A stretch of DNA of 64,000 nt. It comes from JAFGPL01 sp963781805. GTDB taxonomy: Bacteria > Bacteroidota > Bacteroidia > Bacteroidales > UBA10428. Position numbers and translations under genes: made by a program. A model generated the notes under the pieces. It saw nothing but the letters and a program-made list of their open reading frames with translations. It had not been told where the DNA came from and did not search any database. Shown piece by piece: positions 44,160 through 53,839 of the stretch. The stretch lies in NCBI GenBank assembly GCA_963781805.1, contig CAWAHF010000004.1, positions 3,224,001-3,288,000 on the forward strand, read 5' to 3'. How positions within the stretch are numbered: position 1 is the stretch's first letter; each line of letters opens with the position of its first letter.

Positions 44160-45050
44160 ATGAAAAAGTTATTTGCTGCATTTTCATTTTTAATTATCCT
44201 GTGCTTTGAATCTCAATCTCAGCAAATACCGAATTTGAGTCAATATACACTTGATCATTACGAAATTAATCCTGCCGCTACCGGAACTTCAGATATGTTG
44301 CCATTGGCATTTACTTATAAAAAATTGTGGGCAGGAATCACCGAGTCCCCCTCTATACAGATGTTATCCGGACACATGCAGGTTGCAGATGGTATGGGCG
44401 CCGGATTAAAAATTTACAATTATCAAACCGGTCCTTTACGCAAAACCGGTTTGGAAGCATCTTACAGTTATCATCTTAACCTGAACCAGGATGGTCTGAA
44501 ATTGTCCTTTGGTCTTTCGGGACTCTTATACCAGGTGTATCTCAACAAATCGGAATTAAAGGTGGAACAACCGGATGATGAAGTATTTATGGGATCAGAT
44601 AAAATGATTGCTCCCGATGCATCTTTCGGAATGTACCTTTACAGTGAAAAATATTATGTCGGATTGGCTATCCCGCAATTGTTCAACAGGAATATCGATT
44701 TTAAAAGCGATGGCGTCTTACAACAAAAGCAGGTCAGACACTACTATCTTCATGGGGGATATATTTTTGATCTTTCTTCCGACTTAAAATTTGAACCTTC
44801 GCTGTTGTTCAAATTTATTGAAGCAGGATTATTCCAGGCTGATATTAACACCCGGATTACATATAAAGATATGGTACTGGGAGGAATCTCATTCAGAACG
44901 TCAGAAGCATTGGTTTTTCAGGTGGGATATCAAAATAAAAATTTTATCATCGGTTATTCATTCGACCTGGTACTGAATGAGCTTAAAGCTCAGACAATCG
45001 GTTCACACGAGATAATGTTGATTTATTCATTACCCAACTTTGCCCGGTAA
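44160..45050 (+). CDS. PorP/SprF family outer-membrane protein
   Basis: A 296-residue beta-barrel protein with a signal peptide (about 1-20, ending SQSQ). The opening QIPNLSQYTLDHYEINPAATGTSD, seen here in that order, is the hallmark of PorP/SprF proteins, which pair with type IX-exported proteins bearing type B sorting domains and hold them at the surface. Genes of this family typically follow their adhesin, as here (16-base gap). A strong hairpin ends the unit. Confidence 0.93.
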   Translation: MKKLFAAFSFLIILCFESQSQQIPNLSQYTLDHYEINPAATGTSDMLPLAFTYKKLWAGITESPSIQMLSGHMQVADGMGAGLKIYNYQTGPLRKTGLEASYSYHLNLNQDGLKLSFGLSGLLYQVYLNKSELKVEQPDDEVFMGSDKMIAPDASFGMYLYSEKYYVGLAIPQLFNRNIDFKSDGVLQQKQVRHYYLHGGYIFDLSSDLKFEPSLLFKFIEAGLFQADINTRITYKDMVLGGISFRTSEALVFQVGYQNKNFIIGYSFDLVLNELKAQTIGSHEIMLIYSLPNFAR

Positions 45051-45083
45051 ACAACGAATTTTAATAATCAGATCATCTCAGAA

Positions 45084-45126
45084 TAATGCACCCTGCGTGA
45101 GTTAAGTTGTCTCGCAGGGTGCATTA
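45084..45126 (+). terminator. Strong hairpin terminator after the PorP/SprF gene
   Basis: TAATGCACCCTGCG (45084-45097) and CGCAGGGTGCATTA (45113-45126) are perfectly complementary over 14 bases with a 15-base loop. T-rich sequence follows, but not a clean T run. The position after the adhesin/PorP unit and before the signalling array supports termination. Confidence 0.75.
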
Positions 45127-45232
45127 GTTGAAATTATTTCATTTTTATTTTAAATATTCGCGAACTTTTAATAGATTTAATATCAGAAATACTTTAAAGA
45201 AAAAGGCAGGTTGTTAGATTAACTATTGATTT

Positions 45233-46072
45233 ATGACGGTAACGGATCAGGATTTTCAGTTGTTTTTATATGCTCTCAAAAATTCTTCAAAATATGATTT
45301 CAGCCAATACTCTGAAAAATCACTTAAAAGAAGACTTGCCAAAGTACTTGCTGACAATAAGCTGAATCTCACTTCCCTGATTAACCGGATGAAAACCGAT
45401 ACCAATTTTGTTGAAAAAATTGTAAAGGAAATAACTGTTAATACAACGGAGCTTTTTCGTGATCCCCAGGTTTGGCAGGCGATTAAATATGCAATTCTTC
45501 CAAAATTGAAAAACAATTCGGTCATAAACATCTGGCATGCCGGTTGCTCAACGGGACAGGAAGTTTATTCCATGTTAATTCTGTTAAACGAAATGGGATT
45601 GCTTGAAAAGACAAAAGTGTATGCTACCGATCTTAACAGCGATGTTCTGGAGAATGCAAAACAGGGACTGTACAAATATCGTTTCAATATAGGCTACCTT
45701 GATAATTTTGATAAGGTTATCAAGGAAAATCCATATAACTTTGAAGAATACAATGATATTCCCTATACCAACTATTTTAACATTGACAAATCGAATGATC
45801 TTATCAAAATAAATAATGGTTTGAAAGAAAAGCCTATATTTAAAAAACACGATCTGGTAACCGAAGACAATACGCTTTATGTTAAATTCGACATCATACT
45901 ATGCAGAAATGTAATTATTTATTTCAATTACGATTTACAAAACAGGGTGTTTGATCTGTTTCACAAAAATCTTTACGATAACGGATGTTTGATTTTAGGA
46001 CTTCATGAAACAATTTTAGGCTCATATTCCGTAAAATTTCAAAAAAAAGGACATGCTTATTATAAAAATTGA
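45233..46072 (+). CDS. CheR-type protein-glutamate O-methyltransferase
   Basis: A 279-residue CheR homologue. The N-terminal helical domain (YDFSQYSEKSLKRRLAKVLA, ~21-40) and the linker TELFRDPQVW (72-81) are typical, and the SAM-binding loop is HAGCSTGQE (102-110). ATDLN around 133 is the acidic adenosine-binding site; ILCRNVIIYFNY near 222 is the conserved C-terminal motif. All are intact, so it should methylate glutamates in a receptor. There is no MCP gene in the window; a GAF/PAS membrane protein follows after 137 bases. Confidence 0.92.
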   Translation: MTVTDQDFQLFLYALKNSSKYDFSQYSEKSLKRRLAKVLADNKLNLTSLINRMKTDTNFVEKIVKEITVNTTELFRDPQVWQAIKYAILPKLKNNSVINIWHAGCSTGQEVYSMLILLNEMGLLEKTKVYATDLNSDVLENAKQGLYKYRFNIGYLDNFDKVIKENPYNFEEYNDIPYTNYFNIDKSNDLIKINNGLKEKPIFKKHDLVTEDNTLYVKFDIILCRNVIIYFNYDLQNRVFDLFHKNLYDNGCLILGLHETILGSYSVKFQKKGHAYYKN

Positions 46073-46209
46073 AATTATCATTTTAAATTTAACAATAACT
46101 ATTATAAAATATTTAAAATCTGATACAATAACCGGATGAAAGAAAAAAATTGCATCAAATCAAAATCAAGGTTTGGTAAGAATTTTCTTAGTTAAATAAA
46201 ATTATACGA

Positions 46210-48378
46210 ATGAAGAAATATTTGCAACATCAAAAGAAAGTGTACCTGAACTCCATATTGCCCGTTCTCCTGGCGCTTCTTTTGGCTGTTGTTGTATTTA
46301 TAACATTTCGTCAATTAATAGCTATCGATAGAAAAATCTATCGTTTCGATGAACTGAAACAAGTTATAACCGGATTAGACGTACTTAAAAATACCATATT
46401 GGCAGATCATCAGACGAAAGATTTTTCATTGGATAATACCGATAAAATAGTTGAACAAAAAATATCATCAGCGAAAAATAATTACGCAATTATTAATGAA
46501 AGCATTCATCAAACAAAGTTTTTGAATAAAAAGCTTATCCTTAACATTATTGACAGCATTGATGTTAACTTTGATTATCAGGTGAATGCCCTGTTACAAT
46601 TAAATGCCATTTTAAAACAGCTTAACACAGAAACTTCAAGTTCGAATAATGAATTGGAGAATCTCAAAAATAAATTATCTGAAGATATATCCTCTTCCGT
46701 TTCCAAGGCAATTCAGAACCTGTTAATTTCGCAGATCAGTTTTCTTACAGACAAAAATACCACGACTTACAGCAATCTCATATCCAATCTTAATTCAGTT
46801 GAATCAGTTTTAAGTGAGCAGGAGGTTCCCGACAATGATCTGTTAACATTAATTACTTCGTTAAAAAAATCGACAAATTCCATAATGAAATTGAGTCGCA
46901 AAGTTGGAAGTGAAAATACTCCGGGAGGTTTAATTCATGAGCTGAAGCAAAACCAAAAATCAAATGCCAAACGATTAAGTAACCTGGATAGGAGTATCAC
47001 CAAAATGATACATCACCATAAGCTTCTCGTACTAATTATTTCTTCTGTAATAGGACTTATTTTGTTTGTAAGTGTTTGGTTACTTTACTATTCACGTACA
47101 GAAAAATTAGTAAATAAGCCTTTTGAGAAAATAATTTCATTTGCAGATAAAATAAAAACAGGCGCCATACCCGAGAATAAACTACAAATTAACACCAAAG
47201 ATGAACTGGAAAAGACAGGAGTGATTCTGAATCAATTTGTTCAATCACTAAAAGATAAAACTCTGTTTTTAAATGCTTTAATAGATGGCGATCTGGATGC
47301 AAAATTAAGTCTTCTCAGCAATTATGATTTGCTGGGCAAGGCTCTTCTTGATATCCAGGTAAAAATTCAGCAATCTGCTGAAGAGCAAAAAAAGCATGAT
47401 GAAGAAAATACCAGAAGAAGGTATATTAATGAAGGTATTGCAAAATTTTCAGATATTACACATGCCAGATATGATAAAATAGAAGCCCTTACAGATATAT
47501 TTATCCGGGAACTGGTAAAATATCTAAACAGCCTTCAGGGGGGAGTATTTCTGGTTAAAGAGGCCGAAGTGAATACAGAGTTATTCCTTGCTTCTTCCTT
47601 TGCATACGATAGAAAAAAATATCTATCAAAAACAGTTGTGCTTGGCGAAGGTTTGGTAGGAACATGCGCACTTGAAAAAAGAATGATTTTAATTACAGAC
47701 GTCCCTTCTGATTATATTACCATAACATCTGGTCTGGGTGATGCACCCCCAAACGCCATTCTACTTATTCCAATGTTGCAGGATAATTTAGTGGCAGGGG
47801 TAATTGAAATTGCTTCTCTCAATAAATTTGCCGACTACCAGATAGAGTTTGTTAAACAAGTGGCAAATAACCTGGCAAATACACTCGCATCTGCACGAAT
47901 CAATGAAAGAACTTCAAAACTGCTTGCCGAATCGCAGGTTCAGGCACAGACTATGTCTGAACAGGAAGAAGAAATGAGGCAAAATATGGAAGAACTTAAA
48001 GCCACACAGGAAGAATCTGCCAGACGGGAAGAAGAATTTAAAGGGATTGCAGAGGCACTGGGCAAATCAATTTTTGTAGCCGAATTTGATTTAAAGGGGC
48101 AGTTGACCTCCATCAATGATAAATTCCTGGTTTTTTTGGGTAAAAACAGGAATCAACTTTTAGGTAAAACTTTTGATAAAATTATTGGAGCTGATACCAA
48201 CGATATGTTCAATGATGAAACTGTTGAAGAAGTATTGAATGGTAAACATCTTGTTCTGAATGAGCAAATTAAGATAGGAAAAAGGAAGGATTTCAAAGTT
48301 CAGTTTCATTTTACACCTGAGCTTAACAGGGATGAATTTCCTTTTAAAATCCTTTGTCTTGGAATTGAACTAATATGA
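46210..48378 (+). CDS. Membrane HAMP-GAF-PAS receptor-like protein
   Basis: A 722-residue sensor with no output domain. Transmembrane helix 1 at ~14-32, an extracytoplasmic helical region to ~275, helix 2 at ~276-298, a HAMP-like linker (NKPFEKIISFADKIKTG) and second linker copy to ~385, a GAF domain (~410-562; GEGLVGTCALEKRMILI), a Glu/Gln-rich coiled coil (~570-615, including EEEMRQNMEELKATQEE) and a PAS domain (~618-722). It lacks a kinase, GGDEF or MCP signalling tip. Lying between two CheR-like genes, it is the obvious candidate methylation target in place of a chemoreceptor. Confidence 0.8.
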   Translation: MKKYLQHQKKVYLNSILPVLLALLLAVVVFITFRQLIAIDRKIYRFDELKQVITGLDVLKNTILADHQTKDFSLDNTDKIVEQKISSAKNNYAIINESIHQTKFLNKKLILNIIDSIDVNFDYQVNALLQLNAILKQLNTETSSSNNELENLKNKLSEDISSSVSKAIQNLLISQISFLTDKNTTTYSNLISNLNSVESVLSEQEVPDNDLLTLITSLKKSTNSIMKLSRKVGSENTPGGLIHELKQNQKSNAKRLSNLDRSITKMIHHHKLLVLIISSVIGLILFVSVWLLYYSRTEKLVNKPFEKIISFADKIKTGAIPENKLQINTKDELEKTGVILNQFVQSLKDKTLFLNALIDGDLDAKLSLLSNYDLLGKALLDIQVKIQQSAEEQKKHDEENTRRRYINEGIAKFSDITHARYDKIEALTDIFIRELVKYLNSLQGGVFLVKEAEVNTELFLASSFAYDRKKYLSKTVVLGEGLVGTCALEKRMILITDVPSDYITITSGLGDAPPNAILLIPMLQDNLVAGVIEIASLNKFADYQIEFVKQVANNLANTLASARINERTSKLLAESQVQAQTMSEQEEEMRQNMEELKATQEESARREEEFKGIAEALGKSIFVAEFDLKGQLTSINDKFLVFLGKNRNQLLGKTFDKIIGADTNDMFNDETVEEVLNGKHLVLNEQIKIGKRKDFKVQFHFTPELNRDEFPFKILCLGIELI

Positions 48379-48402
48379 TCATTAACTTGTGTAATAGAAA
48401 GA

Positions 48403-49233
48403 ATGACTGAGCTGGGAATTGTAGATATCAGGGAAATTTTTAAAGCCATTAGTGAGACATATCAATATGATTTTTCACAATATGCAATGACTTCATTCAA
48501 ACAAAGGCTTGAAAGATTGATGATACGAAACAATATCAGCAATGCAGATAACCTCATCTATAAACTAAAAAACGATTTGGAGTTCTTTGACCTGTTTCTT
48601 TTCGAAATTTCTGTCTCTTCAACCGAAATGTTTAGAGATCCCTCACTTTGGAGATGGTTAAGAGAAGACTTTTTCCCTGATATCATTGAAAAAAATATCG
48701 GGAAGTACAAGATTTGGTTACCTAATTGTGCATCGGGTGGAGAGCTTTTTTCACTGGTAATTCTCCTGCATGAGATAGATTTACTTGATAAGGTGGAAAT
48801 TATAGCAACCACTATTAGTGACAAAAGCATTGAATATATTAAAGAAGGCCGATATGATTTGAAAAAGCTTGAAGTGTCAATTGAAAATTATAAACGCTTT
48901 CACGGTAGCAGTGAATTTACAGATTATTACAAACTCGACAGGTATTATGCATTCAGGGATACCACTTTGTACTCTAATGTTGAATTTAGGAAACAAAATA
49001 TTAATTTTGATAATTCACCGCAAAATGTAAAACTAATTCTTTTCCGAAACAACCTGATTTATTGTAATCCTGCACTCCAGGAGATAATTTTGCAACATAT
49101 GTATAATTGTCTTTCTGCCAGCGGATACATGATTATAGGGACCAAGGAAAAAATAAGGAGTATCTCCGTGGGTAAAGATTTTGAAACAGTAAACGAATCA
49201 GAATGTGTTTTCAGGAAAAAAATAGCAGTATAG
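48403..49233 (+). CDS. CheR-like protein with degenerate SAM-binding motif
   Basis: A 276-residue paralogue of the CheR encoded 2.3 kb upstream. It keeps the N-terminal helical domain (YDFSQYAMTSFKQRLERLM, ~22-40) and STEMFRDPSLW (73-83), but the SAM loop GCSTGxE has become NCASGGE (108-114), the acidic ATDLN site reads ATTIS, and the C-terminal CRN motif reads FRNNLIYCNP. Loss of several cofactor-contacting residues suggests that it no longer methylates and may act as a docking or decoy subunit. It precedes cheB by 4 bases. Confidence 0.75.
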   Translation: MTELGIVDIREIFKAISETYQYDFSQYAMTSFKQRLERLMIRNNISNADNLIYKLKNDLEFFDLFLFEISVSSTEMFRDPSLWRWLREDFFPDIIEKNIGKYKIWLPNCASGGELFSLVILLHEIDLLDKVEIIATTISDKSIEYIKEGRYDLKKLEVSIENYKRFHGSSEFTDYYKLDRYYAFRDTTLYSNVEFRKQNINFDNSPQNVKLILFRNNLIYCNPALQEIILQHMYNCLSASGYMIIGTKEKIRSISVGKDFETVNESECVFRKKIAV

Positions 49234-49237
49234 AAGA

Positions 49238-49795
49238 ATGGACTATAAAGCAGTTATAATAGGCGGATCAGCAGGAAGTTTTCAGGTAGTTACCCGAATC
49301 CTGAATTCATTGCCAAAAAACTTTCCTGTGCCGGTATTGCTGTGTCTTCACCGATTAAAACATGTACGTTCGGGATTTGTGGAAGCCTTATCTCTTAAAT
49401 CAAATATTCCGGTTGATGAACCATTTGATAAAGAACAACTTAAACCCTCAAAGGCATATCTGGCTCCGGCTAATTATCATATGTTAGTCGAACTGGCCAA
49501 TCGCATTGCACTTTCAACAGAAGATCCGGTGAATCATTCACGACCATCCATCGATTTGTCCTTTATCACTGCAGCTAATGCTTACAGACAAAAACTTATA
49601 GGAATTATATTATCGGGGGCTAATAAAGACGGTGCATTTGGATTGAAAAAAGTACATGATAACGGAGGCATAGCCATAGTTCAAGATCCAAACGAATGCG
49701 AGGTACGTACCATGACGCAGGCGGCAATGCAAATGACAACTGTAGACCATGTGTTTACTACCGATCAGATTATTAATTTTTTAAATAAACTTTAA
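49238..49795 (+). CDS. Stand-alone CheB-type methylesterase domain
   Basis: A 185-residue CheB catalytic domain with no receiver domain. The catalytic Ser is in GGSAGS (Ser11), His in LCLHRL (His38) and Asp in LSGANKDGAFG (Asp131), in the order and spacing of the CheB triad. It would remove methyl groups or deamidate glutamines on receptor helices. Without a REC domain it cannot be switched on by a CheA kinase, so activity must be set another way. It sits between the degenerate CheR and a GAF protein, spaced by 4 and 7 bases. Confidence 0.9.
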   Translation: MDYKAVIIGGSAGSFQVVTRILNSLPKNFPVPVLLCLHRLKHVRSGFVEALSLKSNIPVDEPFDKEQLKPSKAYLAPANYHMLVELANRIALSTEDPVNHSRPSIDLSFITAANAYRQKLIGIILSGANKDGAFGLKKVHDNGGIAIVQDPNECEVRTMTQAAMQMTTVDHVFTTDQIINFLNKL

Positions 49796-49802
49796 TACAG
49801 GG

Positions 49803-50585
49803 ATGTACAGACCAGACAAATACCGAATATATTCATTCATTCTATTGATAATATTTATTTTGGCAATATTGGTATTAGCAGGATATCTCTGGAGTACCTA
49901 TTTAAAGACAGATAAATTGTTTTCTATGGGTTGGCTTGCATTTCTTATCCTGTGGATTACTGCTTCGGTAACCGGTATTTTTATTATTGTAAATACACTT
50001 ACAGATACAAGTATTTTAAACAAGCATATTGAAAACATAGTAAGTGAAGAACGTACAAAGATGCTCAGCGAACTGGATGAAAAAAGAAAAAAAGAAACCG
50101 AAGAAATAATAGCGGAAGGTAACATTGAGGAGCTTATCGATGACATAATTCCTGATAGCAAAGAGCTGAAAACGATAGAAAACTATGCCTCAAAACTCAT
50201 TTCCAATCTGGCTTCAAGATTTGACTTTGTGCAGGGACTCTGTTACCATCTTGTGAAAAATAATTTCAACGTCTTAACAAAATTTGCATTTACAGATGAA
50301 CAAAATCCCGAATCCTTCAAACCTGGGGAAACTCTTCCGGGACAGGCTGCGAAAAATCAGGAAGTGATGGTTGTAGGTGAACTTCCGGAGAATTATTTTG
50401 AAGTAAAATCAGGACTTGGAGGAAGTTTGCCAAAATATCTTGTATTTCTGCCACTGGTATATAAAAATAAAACGATTGCTCTTTTGGAACTGGCATCTTT
50501 CAAATCCATTGATGAAATAACCCTGCATATTTTAAATGAACTTTCACTTAAATTGGGGGAACGATTTGCTAAATTCAGTAAGTAA
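49803..50585 (+). CDS. Two-helix membrane protein with GAF-like cytoplasmic domain
   Basis: A 260-residue protein: transmembrane helices at about 9-31 and 41-64, a charged coiled coil (~80-112) and a GAF-like domain (~120-258; GETLPGQAAKNQEVMVVGELPENYFEVKSGLGG in parts), which is similar in pattern to the GAF domains of the two large neighbours. No enzymatic domain. Probably a sensory or scaffold subunit of the same signalling array; ligand unknown. Confidence 0.6.
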   Translation: MYRPDKYRIYSFILLIIFILAILVLAGYLWSTYLKTDKLFSMGWLAFLILWITASVTGIFIIVNTLTDTSILNKHIENIVSEERTKMLSELDEKRKKETEEIIAEGNIEELIDDIIPDSKELKTIENYASKLISNLASRFDFVQGLCYHLVKNNFNVLTKFAFTDEQNPESFKPGETLPGQAAKNQEVMVVGELPENYFEVKSGLGGSLPKYLVFLPLVYKNKTIALLELASFKSIDEITLHILNELSLKLGERFAKFSK

Positions 50586-50596
50586 TTGACAGAAAA

Positions 50597-53215
50597 ATGA
50601 AGGAAGAAAACCGAAATATTATCCTTGACTTCTTCAAATCAAAAATTGCCATTTACAGTTTTCTGGCAGGTTCATTATTTCCAGTATTCTCATGGATTAC
50701 AGAATTTATTAACAGTAAGATAGCTGTTACCTTTTCAGGAATTTATCAAATTCATAAGCAAAATTCAATTCTTATAATCATAGATTTTATTCCTGTGATA
50801 TTTGTAATTGCAGCCTTTATTATCAAAAAACAACTGGAATTACAAAAAAAATCATTTGATATACAGTTAAAGGAAAGAGAACAGAGATTAAACGAAATGG
50901 CAGAATTTGCGCAACAAATCGGGAAAGGAAATTACACTACTAACCTGAATATTTCTTCGAATAATGATATTTTGGGGCAATCACTTCTTTTGATGCGCAA
51001 TAATTTGTTGGATAATTTCCAGAAGGAATCGGAACAATCCTGGATAGCAGAAGGTAAAGAAATAATTTCAAACCTGCTACAACTGCACAACAACATTGAT
51101 GAATTGTCAGATGAAGTGCTAAAATCTTTGATCAATTACATCAAGGTAGTTCAGGGAGCGCTGTACCTCTATGATGAAGATAAAAAACTTCTCAGAAATA
51201 TGGCTACTTACGCCTATAACCGAAAAAAATTCATTAACCAGGAGTTTAAAGTAGGTTATGGCCTTATTGGAGAATGTGCCCATGAAATGGATTATATCTA
51301 CCGAACCGAAATACCTGAGGATTATGCAACCATTACTTCGGGAATATTAGGAGACCAGAAACCTCAAAGCATTCTGATTACACCGCTCATCACCGATGAA
51401 AAACTTCAGGGTGTGATTGAATTCGCTTCCATCGAAAAGGAGATCCCCGAACTTACAATTAACTTTCTGAAAGAGCTAGGTGAAATCATTGCCAGAACAA
51501 TTTTTAACCTGAAAATTAATAAGCGGACGGAACAATTATTGCACGAATCTCAGCAAATGACCGTTGAACTTCAGGAAAATGAAGAACAGTTAAGGCAAAA
51601 TGCCGAAGAAATGCGTGCCACCCAGGAGGAATTGCGAAAATCAAATGATCAGCTGGAATCGAAAATTCAAGAGGTTGAAAATGCACAGAAACGCCTGCAT
51701 TCACTGCTTGAAAATGCTTCTGAGATCATTTCGATCTATGATGCGAATATGAACATGACCTACGAAAGTCCTTCCGTTATAAAAATACTCGGTTATTCTC
51801 CCGATGAGATGATGGGAGGAAAGGATATTGACAGGCTCACCCGCAAAGGTGAAGCTAGTATCAGGGAAATGTTCAAGACCCTTATTGAGAGTCCGGAGGA
51901 ACCTGTTACCATACAGTATACGTATATGAAAAAGGACGGGCAGAAAATCTTTATTGAATCTACCGGAAGAAATCTGCTTCATGATTCGGCTATCAGGGGT
52001 ATTATCGTCAATTCAACAGATATTACTGAACGTAAGCGGGCCGAGAGGGAAGAAAGGCTTAAAAGTAAGATGCAATCGCTCTCCGAAAATTCACTCGATA
52101 TGATCATCAGGTTAAGTACTGTCGGGCAATTTTTCTATGCAAATCCGATTGTGATGAATTACATGGGTTCTGAACCAAAAGACTTAATCAATAAAACCCT
52201 AAACGATATTGACTGCCCGGAAGTACTTTATAATTATTTCAAAAACACCATTGAACAAATTAAGGCCAAACCTGATAAATTAAATACCGAAATTACTGTT
52301 CCTGCTTCCATCAATAACGAAAAGTGCGAACGGATTATGAGCATTATAGCCATTCCAGAATTTAATGATAATGAGCTGGAAACCATCCTTTTCGTGGGAC
52401 ATGACATTACAGAAGCCAAACAAATTGAACTTGAAATTCAGGATAAAAACAAGAAAATTGAAGACTCCATAAATTATGCCGAACGAATACAGTCTTCCAT
52501 ATTACCAGACAACGATATTATCAGAGTATTTTTACCGAAATCGTTTATTTTTTACAAACCTCGTGATGTGGTAAGCGGTGATTTTCCTTGGTTTTTCAAA
52601 AGAGGTGATGATATATATATTGCTGTGGTAGACTGTACTGGACATGGTGTACCGGGTGCATTGCTTTCATTTATCGGTTATTTTTCGTTAAACAGTATTG
52701 TTGACCATGAACGCAAGATGACCTCATCTGAAGTACTTGATCAACTGCACTACGGAGTAAGAAAAACACTGAAACAGGATATGGAAGATGCCGAGGCACG
52801 GGATGGAATGGATATTGCCTTCTGTAAAATAAATCATCACGATAAGGAAGTTCAGTATTCAGGTGCCCATCGACCCCTGTATTTGCTCAGAAATGGAGAA
52901 CTTCTGGAATTTAAAGGAGACAGAAAGGCCATTGGAGGTATTCCACATAGAAAAAAGGAGGAACAAAATTTTACAAATCACGTAATAAATTACATTTCCG
53001 GCGATCGTATATTCTTTTTCTCCGATGGTCTTACAGATCAATTGGGTGGTGATGAGGAAAAAAAGTATTCACCCAAACGGGTACGTGAATTGATTTTAGA
53101 GAATAAACATTTGACAATGGAAAAATTAAATGCTTATTTTGTTGATGATTTTGAAAAATGGCAAGGCAACAATAAACAGATAGATGATGTTCTTTTAATA
53201 GGTATTGAATTCTAA
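50597..53215 (+). CDS. GAF-PAS-PAS sensor with SpoIIE/PP2C phosphatase output (SiaA-like role)
   Basis: An 872-residue membrane phosphatase. Hydrophobic helices at ~15-37 and ~50-75, HAMP-like linker to ~150, GAF (~150-305; GYGLIGECAHEMDYIYR), a Glu/Gln-rich coiled coil (~315-370, with EEQLRQNAEEMRATQEE at 329-345), PAS domains at ~365-485 and ~490-620, and a SpoIIE domain from ~650. Metal-binding motifs are present: SGDFPWF (Asp662), DCTGHGVPGA, DGMDIAF and FSDGLTDQLGG. Next to SiaB- and SiaC-like genes, it would be the phosphatase that dephosphorylates the SiaC-like protein, by analogy with Pseudomonas SiaA. Confidence 0.88.
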   Translation: MKEENRNIILDFFKSKIAIYSFLAGSLFPVFSWITEFINSKIAVTFSGIYQIHKQNSILIIIDFIPVIFVIAAFIIKKQLELQKKSFDIQLKEREQRLNEMAEFAQQIGKGNYTTNLNISSNNDILGQSLLLMRNNLLDNFQKESEQSWIAEGKEIISNLLQLHNNIDELSDEVLKSLINYIKVVQGALYLYDEDKKLLRNMATYAYNRKKFINQEFKVGYGLIGECAHEMDYIYRTEIPEDYATITSGILGDQKPQSILITPLITDEKLQGVIEFASIEKEIPELTINFLKELGEIIARTIFNLKINKRTEQLLHESQQMTVELQENEEQLRQNAEEMRATQEELRKSNDQLESKIQEVENAQKRLHSLLENASEIISIYDANMNMTYESPSVIKILGYSPDEMMGGKDIDRLTRKGEASIREMFKTLIESPEEPVTIQYTYMKKDGQKIFIESTGRNLLHDSAIRGIIVNSTDITERKRAEREERLKSKMQSLSENSLDMIIRLSTVGQFFYANPIVMNYMGSEPKDLINKTLNDIDCPEVLYNYFKNTIEQIKAKPDKLNTEITVPASINNEKCERIMSIIAIPEFNDNELETILFVGHDITEAKQIELEIQDKNKKIEDSINYAERIQSSILPDNDIIRVFLPKSFIFYKPRDVVSGDFPWFFKRGDDIYIAVVDCTGHGVPGALLSFIGYFSLNSIVDHERKMTSSEVLDQLHYGVRKTLKQDMEDAEARDGMDIAFCKINHHDKEVQYSGAHRPLYLLRNGELLEFKGDRKAIGGIPHRKKEEQNFTNHVINYISGDRIFFFSDGLTDQLGGDEEKKYSPKRVRELILENKHLTMEKLNAYFVDDFEKWQGNNKQIDDVLLIGIEF

Positions 53216-53245
53216 AAAACAATAAACTGACTAAAAACAGACTAT

Positions 53246-53827
53246 ATGGACAATAAAAAAGATGTGAAAGGCTTTCTTGAATTTGTATACGAATTTTACA
53301 AATCGATGAAAGCTCATGAAATTACTCTAGTTTACGAAGGAGAGATAACTCATCAGATCACAAAGGCATTCACTTCTTTAACCGAATCGAATATGGAAAA
53401 AGATGATGAAGCAGGCACTGTGCAACGTAAGGTTTTTCATGTTATGGTGGAATGTTTACAAAACATCAGCAAACATGCCGATGATTTTACATCAAATGAT
53501 TATCTTTTCTCCGGAAGGGGTATATTTCTTGTTAGTAAAAATGAAGACGAGTATAGCGTTACTACTGGAAATGCTGTTGAAAATGACCGCATTGAAGAGT
53601 TGACAGATATGCTCGAGAATATTAATAAAATGGATAAGGAAGAACTGAAACAGCTCTACAAAAGACAAATGAAAGAAGGAAGACTTTCGGATAAAGGAGG
53701 AGCTGGTTTAGGGTTTATTGATATCAAAAGAAAAACCGGTAAGGAATTGGAATATCATTTCCTTCCTATTTCTGACGATACTTCTTTCTTTTTACTGACA
53801 TCAACAATTTCAAGAACCGAGATTTAA
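53246..53827 (+). CDS. SiaB-like protein kinase
   Basis: A 193-residue protein with a divergent GHKL ATP-binding fold. The N-box is VECLQNISKHAD (68-79; Glu69, Asn73, His77), and the Gly-rich G-box is KGGAGLGFIDI (150-160). This small kinase class pairs with the downstream DUF1987/SiaC protein; in Pseudomonas, SiaB phosphorylates SiaC on a threonine. It follows the PP2C gene by 30 bases and precedes the SiaC-like gene by 12 bases. Confidence 0.82.
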   Translation: MDNKKDVKGFLEFVYEFYKSMKAHEITLVYEGEITHQITKAFTSLTESNMEKDDEAGTVQRKVFHVMVECLQNISKHADDFTSNDYLFSGRGIFLVSKNEDEYSVTTGNAVENDRIEELTDMLENINKMDKEELKQLYKRQMKEGRLSDKGGAGLGFIDIKRKTGKELEYHFLPISDDTSFFLLTSTISRTEI

Positions 53828-53839
53828 ACCTAATACAAT

